Below are positions 14,847 through 21,662 of a stretch of DNA of 24,650 nt, one piece after another. The position numbers and the translations under genes are program-made. The notes beneath the pieces are model-generated. The model was not told the origin of the DNA. It saw only the letters and a program-made list of their open reading frames with translations, and did no database searches. Location: IMG/VR virus record IMGVR_UViG_3300044955_000061, positions 1 to 24,650 of that record. One strand, 5' to 3'. Positions within the stretch are counted from its first letter, which is position 1; each line of letters begins with the position of its first letter. The DNA is from a virus.

Positions 14847-16871
14847 CTATTGCGGATATTGAGGGGGCTGCAATTGCGCGCGGAGGATTTCCATATCCGC
14901 GCTCTGCTCGCCTGCCTGTTCTGATGTGCGCAAATCGACCATTGCCCGAAGGGCCGCGATATCGCGCTGTGTATCACTGTCGAGATACATCTTTTCGCGC
15001 TGCAACTCGCTGCTTGCGCCGATCTCAGCGATTTTCCGCGCTAGTTCCTGCTGCTGGCTTTCGCCCTTCTGCATGTCGCGCTGCGCATCGGCCCGGTGTC
15101 GCATCGTGTCGCGCATGATATCGGCTTGCGCCTTGATCTTCGCCTTGCCGAATTCGATTTCTTTCAACCCTGCCAGTGGGTCTTCCGGCTCCCCAGCAGG
15201 CTGCGTCAGGCTTTTCTTGATCGCCTCGGTCAACGCAGACGGGAACGGGCTATACTCGATGATTTCTGCCCAGACTTCAGGCGACAACTCAGTGCTGGTC
15301 AGCACTGGCATCATGTTCATGACGGTCTCCCAAACGCGTTCCTTGTTGTTCGGAGCGGTCGGGGCATCATCAATGATAACGTCATACTTCGTCGCGTTCT
15401 CATCTGCGATCAGCGGCAGATAGCGAATGTCATTCTGGTCACCGGTTATCCGCACAAGGCGACCGTCTGCAAGATGCTCCTGAATGTAGTACAGAAGAAC
15501 CTTGCCTTGATGCTTGCGATACAACCGAAGCGCATCGAACAACTGCGCCAACGTAGTCATCGCCGACTGCTTGCGCTGATATTCGAGGATTCCTGGCTGG
15601 TTCTGATCTCGCAGGCCGAGCAATTCCTGATTAACCCCGCTCGCGTCCCGGATCGACATAATTGCGAACTCGGTCAGGTTCATCATGCCCGCCGGAAACG
15701 CAGCCTGCGGCTTAGGTTGGATTTGACCTTGAGCAATCGCACCACTGTTCAGCCACGTAATACCGTCAGCCTTTGCCCAGCTTTCCTCGAACTCCTGGAT
15801 ATCGTCTACAGCGTTGCGTTCCGCCATGACGCCGCCCTTGGCGTTGCTGTTGATAATGTGGAGCGTTTGGGTCAGCCATTTGTTCGCAAATTTCTGCGGG
15901 TCTTTCATCGACTCCAACAGGCCGTACCACGTCTTTTCTTTCTCGTCATAGTACCCGGTCACAGGGTTGAGCGTGAACGCATCCTTACACGGCTGCGAGC
16001 GGGCCAACTCAACATTCCCCAGAAACGCCTGATGGTATTCATGCTTGCTCACAACGCGATGGCGAACCTTGTCGATCCCGATCAACTTCGCCACGCGGTC
16101 AAATTGGTCCTTCGGCAACTCGCCCTTTTCGCCTGTCAGCGGGTCAATGTACTCAACCCGCTTAACCTTCTCTCGCCATTGGATTTGCACGACGCGGACC
16201 ATGTTCGTCTGGTCGGCAACGTGACCGTCACCTAGCGCGTAGTCATCGCCTGCGTGGCTTGTGTTCACATGGCCGTCGTCCTTGCCGTCCAACCACAGCG
16301 CGTCCAGCTTTTCCCGGTCGTCCTCGCCAAACATGTCGGCAGCGTCGATCTTCGGGATTTCGCGCACACGAAAACGGTATCGGGTGTCCACCAAACCGCG
16401 ACGGGATGCCGAGCAATCCCAACCCATCTCAAGCGGAGATATGCGCTCAATCGAAGGCTCGCCTTCTGTGTCCGCCTCGAAGTCCAGCCGGGTTTCCGTC
16501 CACCCCATGCCGCAAACCAAGGTATCATAGAACGATTGGCTTTCTTCCTCCTCGGCCCCGCCCTGATCACGGAACCATTCAGCCGCAGCCGTGAACATCT
16601 CGTTAGGCTTGGAGTCGCCAATCTCGCGGGGGAAAAAGCGGACCTCAGTGCGATTGTTGATCTCGGAACCGGCGACAGCGTTGATAATCGTCGCCGTCCT
16701 GTTGAACGTGATCGGAACACGATTAGTCTCGGCCAGATAGTTTTCTTCCTCTGTCGTCCACTGGCTTGATCCGGCAGCAAAGCCGTAGTTATCGCGTGCG
16801 CCTTCACGCCACTGCGATTGATTGCGCCAGCTTTTCGTGACCCATTTTTTCAGGGTCTCGAAATCAGTCAT
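14847..16871 (-). CDS. Portal protein, P22-like
   Basis: The ATG at 16871 has GAAGG nine bases upstream; the TTG codon before it is not needed. The 674-residue product matches P22-type portals in length and pattern: helical N-terminus (WVTKSWRNQSQWREGARDNY), the TFNRTATIINAVAGSEINNR core helix, GMGWTETRLDFE with RISPLEMGWDCSASR, and the tunnel-loop region about ASGVNQELLGLRDQNQPGIL, QRKQSAMTTLAQLFD and KHQGKVLLYYIQEHL. The final 100 residues form a Gln/Glu/Arg coiled coil, like the P22 barrel. It forms the dodecameric ring at one capsid vertex and the docking site for terminase. It overlaps the preceding 57-residue gene by eight bases. Confidence 0.9.
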   Translation of the reverse strand: MTDFETLKKWVTKSWRNQSQWREGARDNYGFAAGSSQWTTEEENYLAETNRVPITFNRTATIINAVAGSEINNRTEVRFFPREIGDSKPNEMFTAAAEWFRDQGGAEEEESQSFYDTLVCGMGWTETRLDFEADTEGEPSIERISPLEMGWDCSASRRGLVDTRYRFRVREIPKIDAADMFGEDDREKLDALWLDGKDDGHVNTSHAGDDYALGDGHVADQTNMVRVVQIQWREKVKRVEYIDPLTGEKGELPKDQFDRVAKLIGIDKVRHRVVSKHEYHQAFLGNVELARSQPCKDAFTLNPVTGYYDEKEKTWYGLLESMKDPQKFANKWLTQTLHIINSNAKGGVMAERNAVDDIQEFEESWAKADGITWLNSGAIAQGQIQPKPQAAFPAGMMNLTEFAIMSIRDASGVNQELLGLRDQNQPGILEYQRKQSAMTTLAQLFDALRLYRKHQGKVLLYYIQEHLADGRLVRITGDQNDIRYLPLIADENATKYDVIIDDAPTAPNNKERVWETVMNMMPVLTSTELSPEVWAEIIEYSPFPSALTEAIKKSLTQPAGEPEDPLAGLKEIEFGKAKIKAQADIMRDTMRHRADAQRDMQKGESQQQELARKIAEIGASSELQREKMYLDSDTQRDIAALRAMVDLRTSEQAGEQSADMEILRAQLQPPQYPQ

Positions 16872-17037
16872 CAATCGCAGCCTTCATTTGGTCGTATTGC
16901 TCTCGCCAGTCTTGAGAAACTTTCTCGCGGACCGCCCTAATTCCGTTTGACAGACCCACCTGACCGCCGTGATCAAATTCAGCCGCAGAATAGCCATCAG
17001 ATTCGGCCTGAGCGATAAACTCATCAAACGGAAACAT
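16864..17037 (-). CDS. 57-residue acidic hypothetical protein
   Basis: ATG 17037 overlaps the stop of the spike-base-like gene (ATGA) and the frame runs 57 codons to TGA at 16864, eight bases into the portal gene. The product reads MFPFDEFIAQAESDGYSAAE then FDHGGQVGLSNGIRAVREKV and ends in KAAIDD. It is short, acidic at both ends and probably one or two helices. Its TGA lies within the start region of the portal gene, so translation is likely coupled. I do not recognise the family. Small proteins between terminase and portal exist in many phages and often have no assigned role. Confidence 0.7.
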   Translation of the reverse strand: MFPFDEFIAQAESDGYSAAEFDHGGQVGLSNGIRAVREKVSQDWREQYDQMKAAIDD

Positions 17038-17309
17038 CAGTCAGCGACCGCCACGAAAATATCGGAGGCCGTGGTGCCTGTGCTCAGAACGCGCGTGATG
17101 ACGCACGGCAACTCATGGCCGACCGCCAGCGTATACGTGCGCGTTGTGTCTCCGCCGCCCAGCGTTCGAACCGCAACAGCGCCTGCGGTCTCCACACGAA
17201 TACCAAAGGCCAAATTCGGAAGGTCGTCTGAATCGCTTGGCGTCACAGGCTCCCAATCATGGGGGATACCAGTGTGCTGCATGCCGGTCAGGCGTGTGTG
17301 GTTGGTCAT
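17037..17309 (-). CDS. Spike-base-like protein (RCAP_rcc01079 family)
   Basis: The 90-residue product contains the characteristic features of the spike base protein of the Rhodobacter capsulatus gene transfer agent: VTPSDSDDLPN near residue 22, a GIRVETAGAVAV strand, then LAVGHELPCVITRVLSTGTT and a final IFVAVAD. In that family the protein sits at the base of head spikes or the virion surface. Finding it between TerL and the portal is unusual. ATG 17309 follows the TerL stop after one base, and there is no strong ribosome binding site, so coupling to TerL is likely. A general small beta-barrel virion protein is the alternative. Confidence 0.75.
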   Translation of the reverse strand: MTNHTRLTGMQHTGIPHDWEPVTPSDSDDLPNLAFGIRVETAGAVAVRTLGGGDTTRTYTLAVGHELPCVITRVLSTGTTASDIFVAVAD

Positions 17310-17310
17310 G

Positions 17311-18777
17311 TCATGCTGCCCATGCTGATGAAGGTCGTTTGCGCTTTTTCGCGCGCTTCGCTGGCTCTTTAAAGCCCGCCGAAAACGTCATGAACGCATC
17401 CGCCGCGTTGCTGTTGTCGTCGTGCAGCGGCTTGTTCCTGAAGGTGCCGCGCAATTCATCCCATTCCTTGCGGTAGTGGCGCAGGCGCTTGATGCCCTTA
17501 CCGCAGTACTTCAAGTCGAAGTCGCAGGAGGCGAACACCGTCCGCGCTGTCTCGACTGCCTGCCACTTGTCTGTGGGACGCTGGACAATCTCAGGCCGAA
17601 AGCCCAGGTCATCCATCACGCCAACCCGGCCATGCTCCAGAAACAAATCCTGGCGCTTGCCGTCATGCGGCAGGTAGTGCCTGTCAAAGCTGGCGTCGCG
17701 CTCTTTTGCCCAATCTCTCAACCAGCCCACATAGTGGCTGATATATTCTCCGCTGTTCTCGTAGTAGCCGACAAAGCGATTGCGTTCCTTGACCCGCTGG
17801 TGAAGCCAGATGCAGTTCAGGTCGTTCCTGCCTATATCCCAGAAGCTGTTGACCGGGTACATCGGATCATATTCGAAGCGCCCGATATGGCCGTGCTTGT
17901 CAGCATGGGCCAGTTGCCGCTCAAAGATTGCCCCCTCGATAGCCTGCTCGAAGGCTTCTTCCGGCGTCGCAGGGTACTCCCGCTTCATGTCGCCGCCCTG
18001 TTCACGTTCCGTCAGCAGCCACCACGCGCGCTGCTCAGCGTCAAGATCGACGCCCTGCGCCTTCAAGCTGGCGAAATAGTCTTCGTCTTCCTGTGTGGCC
18101 TCTATCAGCTGAGGAGACGCCCTGTATTCGCTCGCCGACCACCACGGGAAGAAATGGAAGCTATACCGCCCCACGCCCCGCTGCGCCTCCTGACACATCT
18201 CGTAGAACCGACCTTCTTGCCCTTCAGCCGTGGACTCGATTGTAATGTGGCCTTTCTCAGCCGCCGGGAAGGATCCGGTTACGATCTCCCGCGCCTTCTG
18301 CGGGAACTGAGCGCATATCTTGCCGAACTCCGACACATGAAGGCGCTGATACGTGCCAGAACGTGCGCTGGTCTTGACCTCCAGCGTTGACCCGTTGCTG
18401 AGGGACAACGTGTCCGCGCTATCCTTCACCGATCGCAACCGAGCCTTCAGTTGGTCCGGCAGGTTCTCATACGGGAACTTTACCTTCGTCTCAAATATGC
18501 TTTTGGCGTCGTCCAGCTTGTGCGCGATGATTGCCGCCCGCCAATTCGGGTTGAACAGACATTCATCCAGCGAAATCATGCAACACAGCGTCGTGAAACC
18601 CCGCTGCCTTGCCTTCAGCACAATATCGCGCCCCGTCAGCGCCTTAGCGAACTCCGCCTGCGCCTCGTTCATCTGGAATCGGACGCGGTGTCCGTGCTTG
18701 TCTACAATCCAATAGAGATTGTTTAGCCGCCAGTACGGGTCTAGGAACTGGTCAGCCGTCGCCGATGCGCTTGCCAT
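17311..18777 (-). CDS. terL: Terminase large subunit
   Basis: The 488-residue ATPase/nuclease drives DNA packaging through the portal. The ATPase domain shows the terminase form of Walker A, LKARQRGFTT (residues 54-63), a Walker B ending LHVSE (146-150), and the coupling motif ESTAEG (181-186). The nuclease domain has Asp314 in FWDIGRND, Asp371-acidic HDGKRQD, and the third acidic cluster DDNSNAADAF (453-462). Length and motif order are normal. Its ATG at 18777 lies 26 bases inside TerS. The C-terminal basic segment KRAKKRKRP (474-482) may contact DNA or the portal. The closest plan I recognise is the Sf6/P22-like group. Confidence 0.93.
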   Translation of the reverse strand: MASASATADQFLDPYWRLNNLYWIVDKHGHRVRFQMNEAQAEFAKALTGRDIVLKARQRGFTTLCCMISLDECLFNPNWRAAIIAHKLDDAKSIFETKVKFPYENLPDQLKARLRSVKDSADTLSLSNGSTLEVKTSARSGTYQRLHVSEFGKICAQFPQKAREIVTGSFPAAEKGHITIESTAEGQEGRFYEMCQEAQRGVGRYSFHFFPWWSASEYRASPQLIEATQEDEDYFASLKAQGVDLDAEQRAWWLLTEREQGGDMKREYPATPEEAFEQAIEGAIFERQLAHADKHGHIGRFEYDPMYPVNSFWDIGRNDLNCIWLHQRVKERNRFVGYYENSGEYISHYVGWLRDWAKERDASFDRHYLPHDGKRQDLFLEHGRVGVMDDLGFRPEIVQRPTDKWQAVETARTVFASCDFDLKYCGKGIKRLRHYRKEWDELRGTFRNKPLHDDNSNAADAFMTFSAGFKEPAKRAKKRKRPSSAWAA

Positions 18778-19198
18778 TGCCTGCGATGCTGGTCAGCAGT
18801 GCGGCCAACGGGTCGGCCACATCATGCTTGTTATGGATTTCCTGCTTTTCGCCGTACTTCTTCGGATTCATGCGAGCCAGCGCCCACTTGCGGGTATCAA
18901 TCCGAAGTCGAGACCGCTGAACATGCTCCCCGTTCAAGCGATAACCTTCGCCGTCGTCGCCCTCACGCTCCACCCAGTCGTTGGACGCGTCGTCAGCAAT
19001 CGCAAACATTTCGTCAAACAACGAGTCTGCACGCCGCTCCATCGCGCGCGCGTACTGGTCCGACAATTCTGCGTCCTCCGACACCCACTTGAGAAACGTT
19101 GACTTCGAAGGCGTCCCCTCATCGGCGCAAATAGACCGCAGGCTTTCACCCTCAGCTATCCGAGACAGAACTTCTTCGCGCTGCTTAGCCTTTGCCAA
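18752..19198 (-). CDS. terS: Terminase small subunit, Sf6-like
   Basis: The 148-residue product has an N-terminal helix-turn-helix: VLSRIAEGESLRSICADEGT, then PSKSTFLKWVSED (residues 10-42), followed by an oligomerisation region (DQYARAMERRADSLFDEMFA) and a C-terminal part that carries RLRIDTRKWALARMNPKKYG, a signature of the Sf6-type small terminase. It recognises the packaging site and regulates TerL. It starts with TTG at 19198, supported by GGAAGG eight bases upstream and lack of any nearer ATG. It overlaps TerL by 26 bases. Confidence 0.88.
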   Translation of the reverse strand: MAKAKQREEVLSRIAEGESLRSICADEGTPSKSTFLKWVSEDAELSDQYARAMERRADSLFDEMFAIADDASNDWVEREGDDGEGYRLNGEHVQRSRLRIDTRKWALARMNPKKYGEKQEIHNKHDVADPLAALLTSIAGNGKRIGDG

Positions 19199-19202
19199 GC
19201 CC

Positions 19203-19409
19203 TTACCCTTCCTCGCGCTGTGTGGTTGTGAGGCCTGCGACCATTTCGGTTAGCTTGTTCATTTCGCGATAAGTCTGTCCGTGCAGATCGGCTTCAATCT
19301 CATACGCAAAATATGCAGACGCTGCGTCCATCTCAGCATCACACCGCACCATCTGACGAGCGTATTCAAACAGGTGCTCTGCGTCGGATATTTCGGTCAG
19401 TTCAGCCAA
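19203..19409 (-). CDS. Small acidic hypothetical protein before terminase
   Basis: The 68-residue product starts with TTG at 19409, with GAGGAAAGG correctly spaced upstream. It is acidic and helical (AELTEISDAEHLFEYARQMV, then AASAYFAYEIEADLHGQ) with a C-terminal REMNKLTEMVAG segment. The stop is five bases from the TerS start. The start overlaps the end of the 42-residue gene upstream by 13 bases. No family recognised. It could assist packaging or be an unrelated accessory. The in-frame internal ATG would remove the conserved-looking helix, so TTG is preferred. Confidence 0.6.
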   Translation of the reverse strand: MAELTEISDAEHLFEYARQMVRCDAEMDAASAYFAYEIEADLHGQTYREMNKLTEMVAGLTTTQREEG

Positions 19410-19525
19410 TGCCGATGCCTTTCCTCGACCAGCAGCTTCAGGATGGATTTTGCAGCACGCCCGTTAAGCACATGTTCGATCAAATCCAGTTCCTTGCGAT
19501 CAAGTCGAATCTTGTGGTCAGCCAT
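19397..19525 (-). CDS. 42-residue basic hypothetical protein
   Basis: ATG 19525 is preceded by a very strong ribosome binding site (GGAGG, six bases away), which makes this short frame credible. The product starts MADHKIRLDRKELDLIEHVL and continues NGRAAKSILKLLVEERHRHW, an amphipathic basic helix pair. It is probably the first gene of the packaging/head block. I do not recognise the family; a small helical regulator or DNA-binding peptide is plausible. It overlaps the TTG start of the next gene. Confidence 0.6.
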   Translation of the reverse strand: MADHKIRLDRKELDLIEHVLNGRAAKSILKLLVEERHRHWLN

Positions 19526-19779
19526 TCCCTACCTCCGAAACAGTGGGTGCAGTCGTCGTGTGGATCGTCTTGCATGGAAATAACACACCAAAACGATGTG
19601 GTTAGTTTCTGCCGCCTTTTGGGCATGTAGCGGGCGCGCCTGAATTACGCGGGCATTTTAACGATTGCCCAGATCGCGCCGTATGCATCCGACTTGCTGG
19701 AATGGTGTTTCGCTCTCATACCGAGGACATTGACCGGGCCAACCACCCTAACGCCGTCTCCAGCGCAAACTCCTGAATC

Positions 19780-19811
19780 AAAAGCGCCCGCGACGGGTTT
19801 CGTCCGGGCGC
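19780..19811 (-). terminator. Intrinsic terminator between early and late blocks
   Basis: On the minus strand a hairpin pairs GCGCCCG (19811-19805) with CGGGCGC (19790-19784) and, after a one-base bulge on the 3' side, GACG?CGTC (19804-19801 with 19795-19792), closing a five-base loop. Four T residues follow immediately (19783-19780), then GATT. It should stop transcripts coming from the right. It lies about 48 bases past the stop of the predicted regulator and just downstream of the candidate promoter. Confidence 0.7.
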
Positions 19812-19829
19812 ACTTTCGTAGCTTGGCGA

Positions 19830-19857
19830 AAGGTAGCATATCTGGATTTTGCGTCAA
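19830..19857 (-). promoter_or_regulatory. Candidate late promoter
   Basis: The minus strand reads TTGACG at 19857-19852 (five of six against TTGACA), 16 bases of spacer, and TACCTT at 19835-19830 (TAnnnT, three of six against TATAAT). Alphaproteobacterial housekeeping promoters tolerate weak -10 boxes, so it is acceptable but not strong. Transcription would begin near 19823 and meet the terminator hairpin about 12 bases later. It begins just past the regulator's stop codon. Confidence 0.4.
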
Positions 19858-19858
19858 G

Positions 19859-20353
19859 CTAAACATGCAGCCTGTCCAGCGCGACCCGCAAGAGCCGTGT
19901 CATCCGCTGGCGCGCAGCATGCGAAGTCCTGCACCCCCGCATCTCGATCAGGTACTTGCAGTCGAGAACCACATGACTGAACACCTGCGTCATTGGCCCC
20001 GGCGACACGCTGCGCACAGCCTTTGCATAGCGCATCTTGGCTTCTGCTGTCAGGGCCGCGATCTGGCCGCAGTCCATGGACTTTTCGACATACTCCGAAA
20101 GTCCACCGCCACCCGGAAGGGCGCGCTCGTACAGGTTCAGTGCGGCAATGCCTGCGTCCTTCTGCTGTTCGGTGATAGCGCCATGTGACGCCATGCGCTC
20201 AAGCGGGTGCTGGCGCGTCTTGCGGCGTTCGCCTGGCCTTCCGTCTTTAGGGCGATGGTAGACAACGCCGAACTTCTGCGCAGCCGTGTCAGGCCCCGTG
20301 TCCGTTGTCTGGAACTCTTTCAGATCGGACGGCTTTCTGCGTGCCTTGCCCAT
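19859..20353 (-). CDS. Predicted regulator, DUF6456-like; possible late activator/antiterminator
   Basis: The 164-residue product starts at ATG 20353 with GGAGG five bases upstream. The first 50 residues are basic (MGKARRKPSDLKEFQ, RPGERRKTRQ). The rest follows the layout of the DUF6456 region found at the end of alphaproteobacterial regulators: HPLERMASHGAITEQQKDAG (residues about 49-68), LYERAL, then MRYAKAVRSVSP, VFSHVVLDCKYLIEMRG and the final LLRVALDRLHV. I judge this from pattern, not alignment. It is the last gene of the early block and lies directly before a promoter and terminator, the place where lambdoid phages carry antiterminator Q. An antiterminator or late activator role is inference. 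Confidence 0.5.
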   Translation of the reverse strand: MGKARRKPSDLKEFQTTDTGPDTAAQKFGVVYHRPKDGRPGERRKTRQHPLERMASHGAITEQQKDAGIAALNLYERALPGGGGLSEYVEKSMDCGQIAALTAEAKMRYAKAVRSVSPGPMTQVFSHVVLDCKYLIEMRGCRTSHAARQRMTRLLRVALDRLHV

Positions 20354-20362
20354 GCCTGCCTC

Positions 20363-20755
20363 CTATGCGCCGCGCCTGATGCCGAGGGCTTTGGCGACTT
20401 TTTCAACCATTGCTTCGCTTTCACGAAGTCTGCGCTCTAGTTCGCGGTATTCTTTCTCGCGTTCAGCATGGCAGTGCGCCTTGAACGCAGTTGACCATGA
20501 CTTTTTCTGAGAAATAGACGGGTGAATCGTCTGGCATCCGATTTCAGCTTCACGCCGGTACTGGAACTGAATGTGTTCAATCACATCCCATGATTGAACG
20601 CGCGGCGGGCCGCAAGCGACTTCCTGCGGATAGGACGACACCGTGTTGCCCGCGTCATCGCCAGCCATTGCTTCATCGACCAAAGTCTTCATCGCCGCCG
20701 GAGCCGTAACTGGTGACGACGCAAGCATTCCAATCAATCCGCGTCTGTTCAGCAT
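20363..20755 (-). CDS. Hypothetical protein with Arg-Arg leader and coiled-coil C-terminus
   Basis: The ATG at 20755, five bases after the upstream stop, is preferred over an in-frame codon at 20851 that would overlap the upstream gene by 90 bases. The 130-residue product begins MLNRRGLIGMLASSPVTAPA, an Arg-Arg plus hydrophobic start that resembles a twin-arginine leader although short. The middle contains WDVIEHIQFQYRREAEIG and SQKKSWSTAFKAHCHAE, and residues about 95-125 form a charged coiled coil (EREKEYRELERRLRESEAMV). Export is doubtful because no cleavage site follows clearly. The family is not recognised. Confidence 0.55.
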   Translation of the reverse strand: MLNRRGLIGMLASSPVTAPAAMKTLVDEAMAGDDAGNTVSSYPQEVACGPPRVQSWDVIEHIQFQYRREAEIGCQTIHPSISQKKSWSTAFKAHCHAEREKEYRELERRLRESEAMVEKVAKALGIRRGA

Positions 20756-20760
20756 CCCCG

Positions 20761-20961
20761 TCACCCCCACTTGCTCGACTGGCCCTTTGGCGTACCTTTG
20801 CGACCGGACTTGCCGCCGTAGACAGTCCGCGCGTCTCGTGCTGCCTGCCATGCGGCAACGGCTGGCTCTTCGTAAACCTCATGGTCCACCACCCGACCAG
20901 CACGCAGCCCCTTGACCGTGATGTAATCGCCCTCAAGCGTGTTCAGTATCTTCGTGGTCAT
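20761..20961 (-). CDS. Small hypothetical protein
   Basis: ATG 20961 follows AAGG at six bases spacing; an upstream in-frame ATG at 20979 lacks a site. The 66-residue product starts MTTKILNTLEGDYITVKGLR, with beta-like segments (VVDHEVYEEP), a helix (AVAAWQAARDARTVYGG) and a basic tail (KSGRKGTPKGQSSK). It may bind nucleic acid through the tail. Not recognised. It is five bases from the next gene and 20 bases from the previous one, in line with an operon. Confidence 0.6.
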   Translation of the reverse strand: MTTKILNTLEGDYITVKGLRAGRVVDHEVYEEPAVAAWQAARDARTVYGGKSGRKGTPKGQSSKWG

Positions 20962-20981
20962 TTCTTCCCTTTCAACCATAA

Positions 20982-21368
20982 CTACCCAACCCGTTCCTTC
21001 CCCCCATCAAAGGGGAACCGGGCACAAGGACCACATTCACGCCTCCGTTTATCGGGCCGCCCGTATCGTGAGCCAGCCGCCTTCCCCGCTGGTAACGCTC
21101 CAGCCCCTCTTTCGAAGTCCCCGGACACCATCGCCGGTGGGGATATAAAAGGCCCGTTTATCGCTGCCGTATGCGGATCGTGACAGCAGGGGTGGGTTAT
21201 GCCCCCGGAGGTATTACAGATCGGCTCTGTCAGGCCCTTCTTGCGTTCTGTGCCCTGGATATGCCCCTGAATGGGTTTGCTCCGTTGGGCATTGCCGCCT
21301 TCAGACAGGGTTTGGCACGGGAACCCTGCGAACCGTGGGCGGATTTTGATGAGTGACACTTGAAACAT
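20982..21368 (-). CDS. Unrecognised Cys/Gly-rich protein
   Basis: The ATG at 21368 has AAGGA five bases before it; other in-frame ATG codons at 21407 lack a site. The 128-residue product opens MFQVSLIKIRPRFAGFPCQT, then is polar with cysteines spread out (ICNTSG, THPCCHD, RECGPCARFPF) and an Arg/Lys-rich C-terminus. No membrane segment. The composition is odd for this block, and codon choice looks less regular by eye, so a non-coding region with a lucky frame is possible. The segment sits between a DUF3310 gene and small early genes. A metal-binding role for the five C-terminal cysteines is speculative. Confidence 0.4.
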   Translation of the reverse strand: MFQVSLIKIRPRFAGFPCQTLSEGGNAQRSKPIQGHIQGTERKKGLTEPICNTSGGITHPCCHDPHTAAINGPFISPPAMVSGDFERGAGALPAGKAAGSRYGRPDKRRRECGPCARFPFDGGKERVG

Positions 21369-21420
21369 AACGTTCCTTGATGTATTTACTGAGTACGGGA
21401 CCGCCAAAGCCCATACCCAG

Positions 21421-21453
21421 CCCCGCAGTTAACCGCTGCGGGGTTCGGTTTTT
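21421..21453 (+). terminator. Plus-strand intrinsic terminator
   Basis: On the plus strand CCCCGCAG (21421-21428) pairs perfectly with CTGCGGGG (21436-21443) around a seven-base loop, then TTCGG and five T residues (21449-21453). The T-run is on the plus strand only; on the minus strand the hairpin is followed by GGCTGGGT. So it would stop transcripts moving left to right. The TAA stop of the DUF3310 gene lies in the loop. A minor role as RNA 3'-end protection on the minus strand is possible. Confidence 0.6.
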
Positions 21454-21662
21454 CCGGCCTCCTTTTGGCGCTTGGAAATCTCTCTGGAGATGTACCAACT
21501 GGCCTTCTCCAAATCCTCGATAGCGTCACCCTTCAGATCGGCGCGCCAGATGTATTTGACAGCGTTCCCCAGGCAGAAGCCCATGTGCTCTGTCACCTGA
21601 ATGCACTCGACACCCGAAGGATGGTCTGTGTAGTGCGGAGGGTGGTTGACCATGTCCGTCAC
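21429..21662 (-). CDS. DUF3310 family phage protein
   Basis: The 77-residue product starts with GTG at 21662, with AAGGAGG seven bases upstream and a GTGA overlap with the preceding stop. Family hallmarks are NHPPHYTDHPSGVECIQV at residues 6-23, then GFCLGNAVKYIWRADLKG and IEDLEKASWYISREI. DUF3310 proteins (sometimes annotated as SaV-like or nucleotide kinase-like) are common small proteins in phage early regions; their biochemical role is not settled. The conserved helix near the end is intact. The stop lies in the loop of the hairpin at 21421-21443. Confidence 0.88.
   Translation of the reverse strand: MTDMVNHPPHYTDHPSGVECIQVTEHMGFCLGNAVKYIWRADLKGDAIEDLEKASWYISREISKRQKEAGKTEPRSG

Larger units (their letters stand above)
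19526..19858. other. Regulatory gap between early block and packaging block
   Basis: This 333-base stretch separates the predicted regulator's stop from the first packaging-block gene. It contains a candidate promoter and an intrinsic terminator, both on the minus strand and listed separately. A 73-codon ATG frame (19645..19866) and a 48-codon frame (19480..19626, with a CTHC motif) cross it, but the first runs through both the promoter and the terminator and lacks a good ribosome binding site, so I do not annotate them as genes. Minus-strand sequence 19560-19640 is visibly more AT-rich than its surroundings and could hold a further promoter, though I found no clear -35/-10 pair. Confidence 0.5.

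Noticed and set aside
15096-16235. 379-codon plus-strand frame antisense to the portal gene
   Set aside because: Shadow of the portal gene; no ribosome binding site and no recognisable domain.
19480-19626. 48-codon frame with a CTHC motif
   Set aside because: No ribosome binding site, and it overlaps the better supported 42-residue gene out of frame.
19645-19866. 73-codon minus-strand frame after the predicted regulator
   Set aside because: It spans both the candidate promoter and the intrinsic terminator and has only a poor ribosome binding site (CAGG). Its C-terminal third looks protein-like, so it is not fully excluded.
20982-21368. Possible cytosine methyltransferase because of GFPCQTLSEGG
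   Set aside because: The motif resembles the PCQ loop, but it occurs only 14 residues from the start with no SAM-binding motif before it and no later motifs; the protein is far too short.
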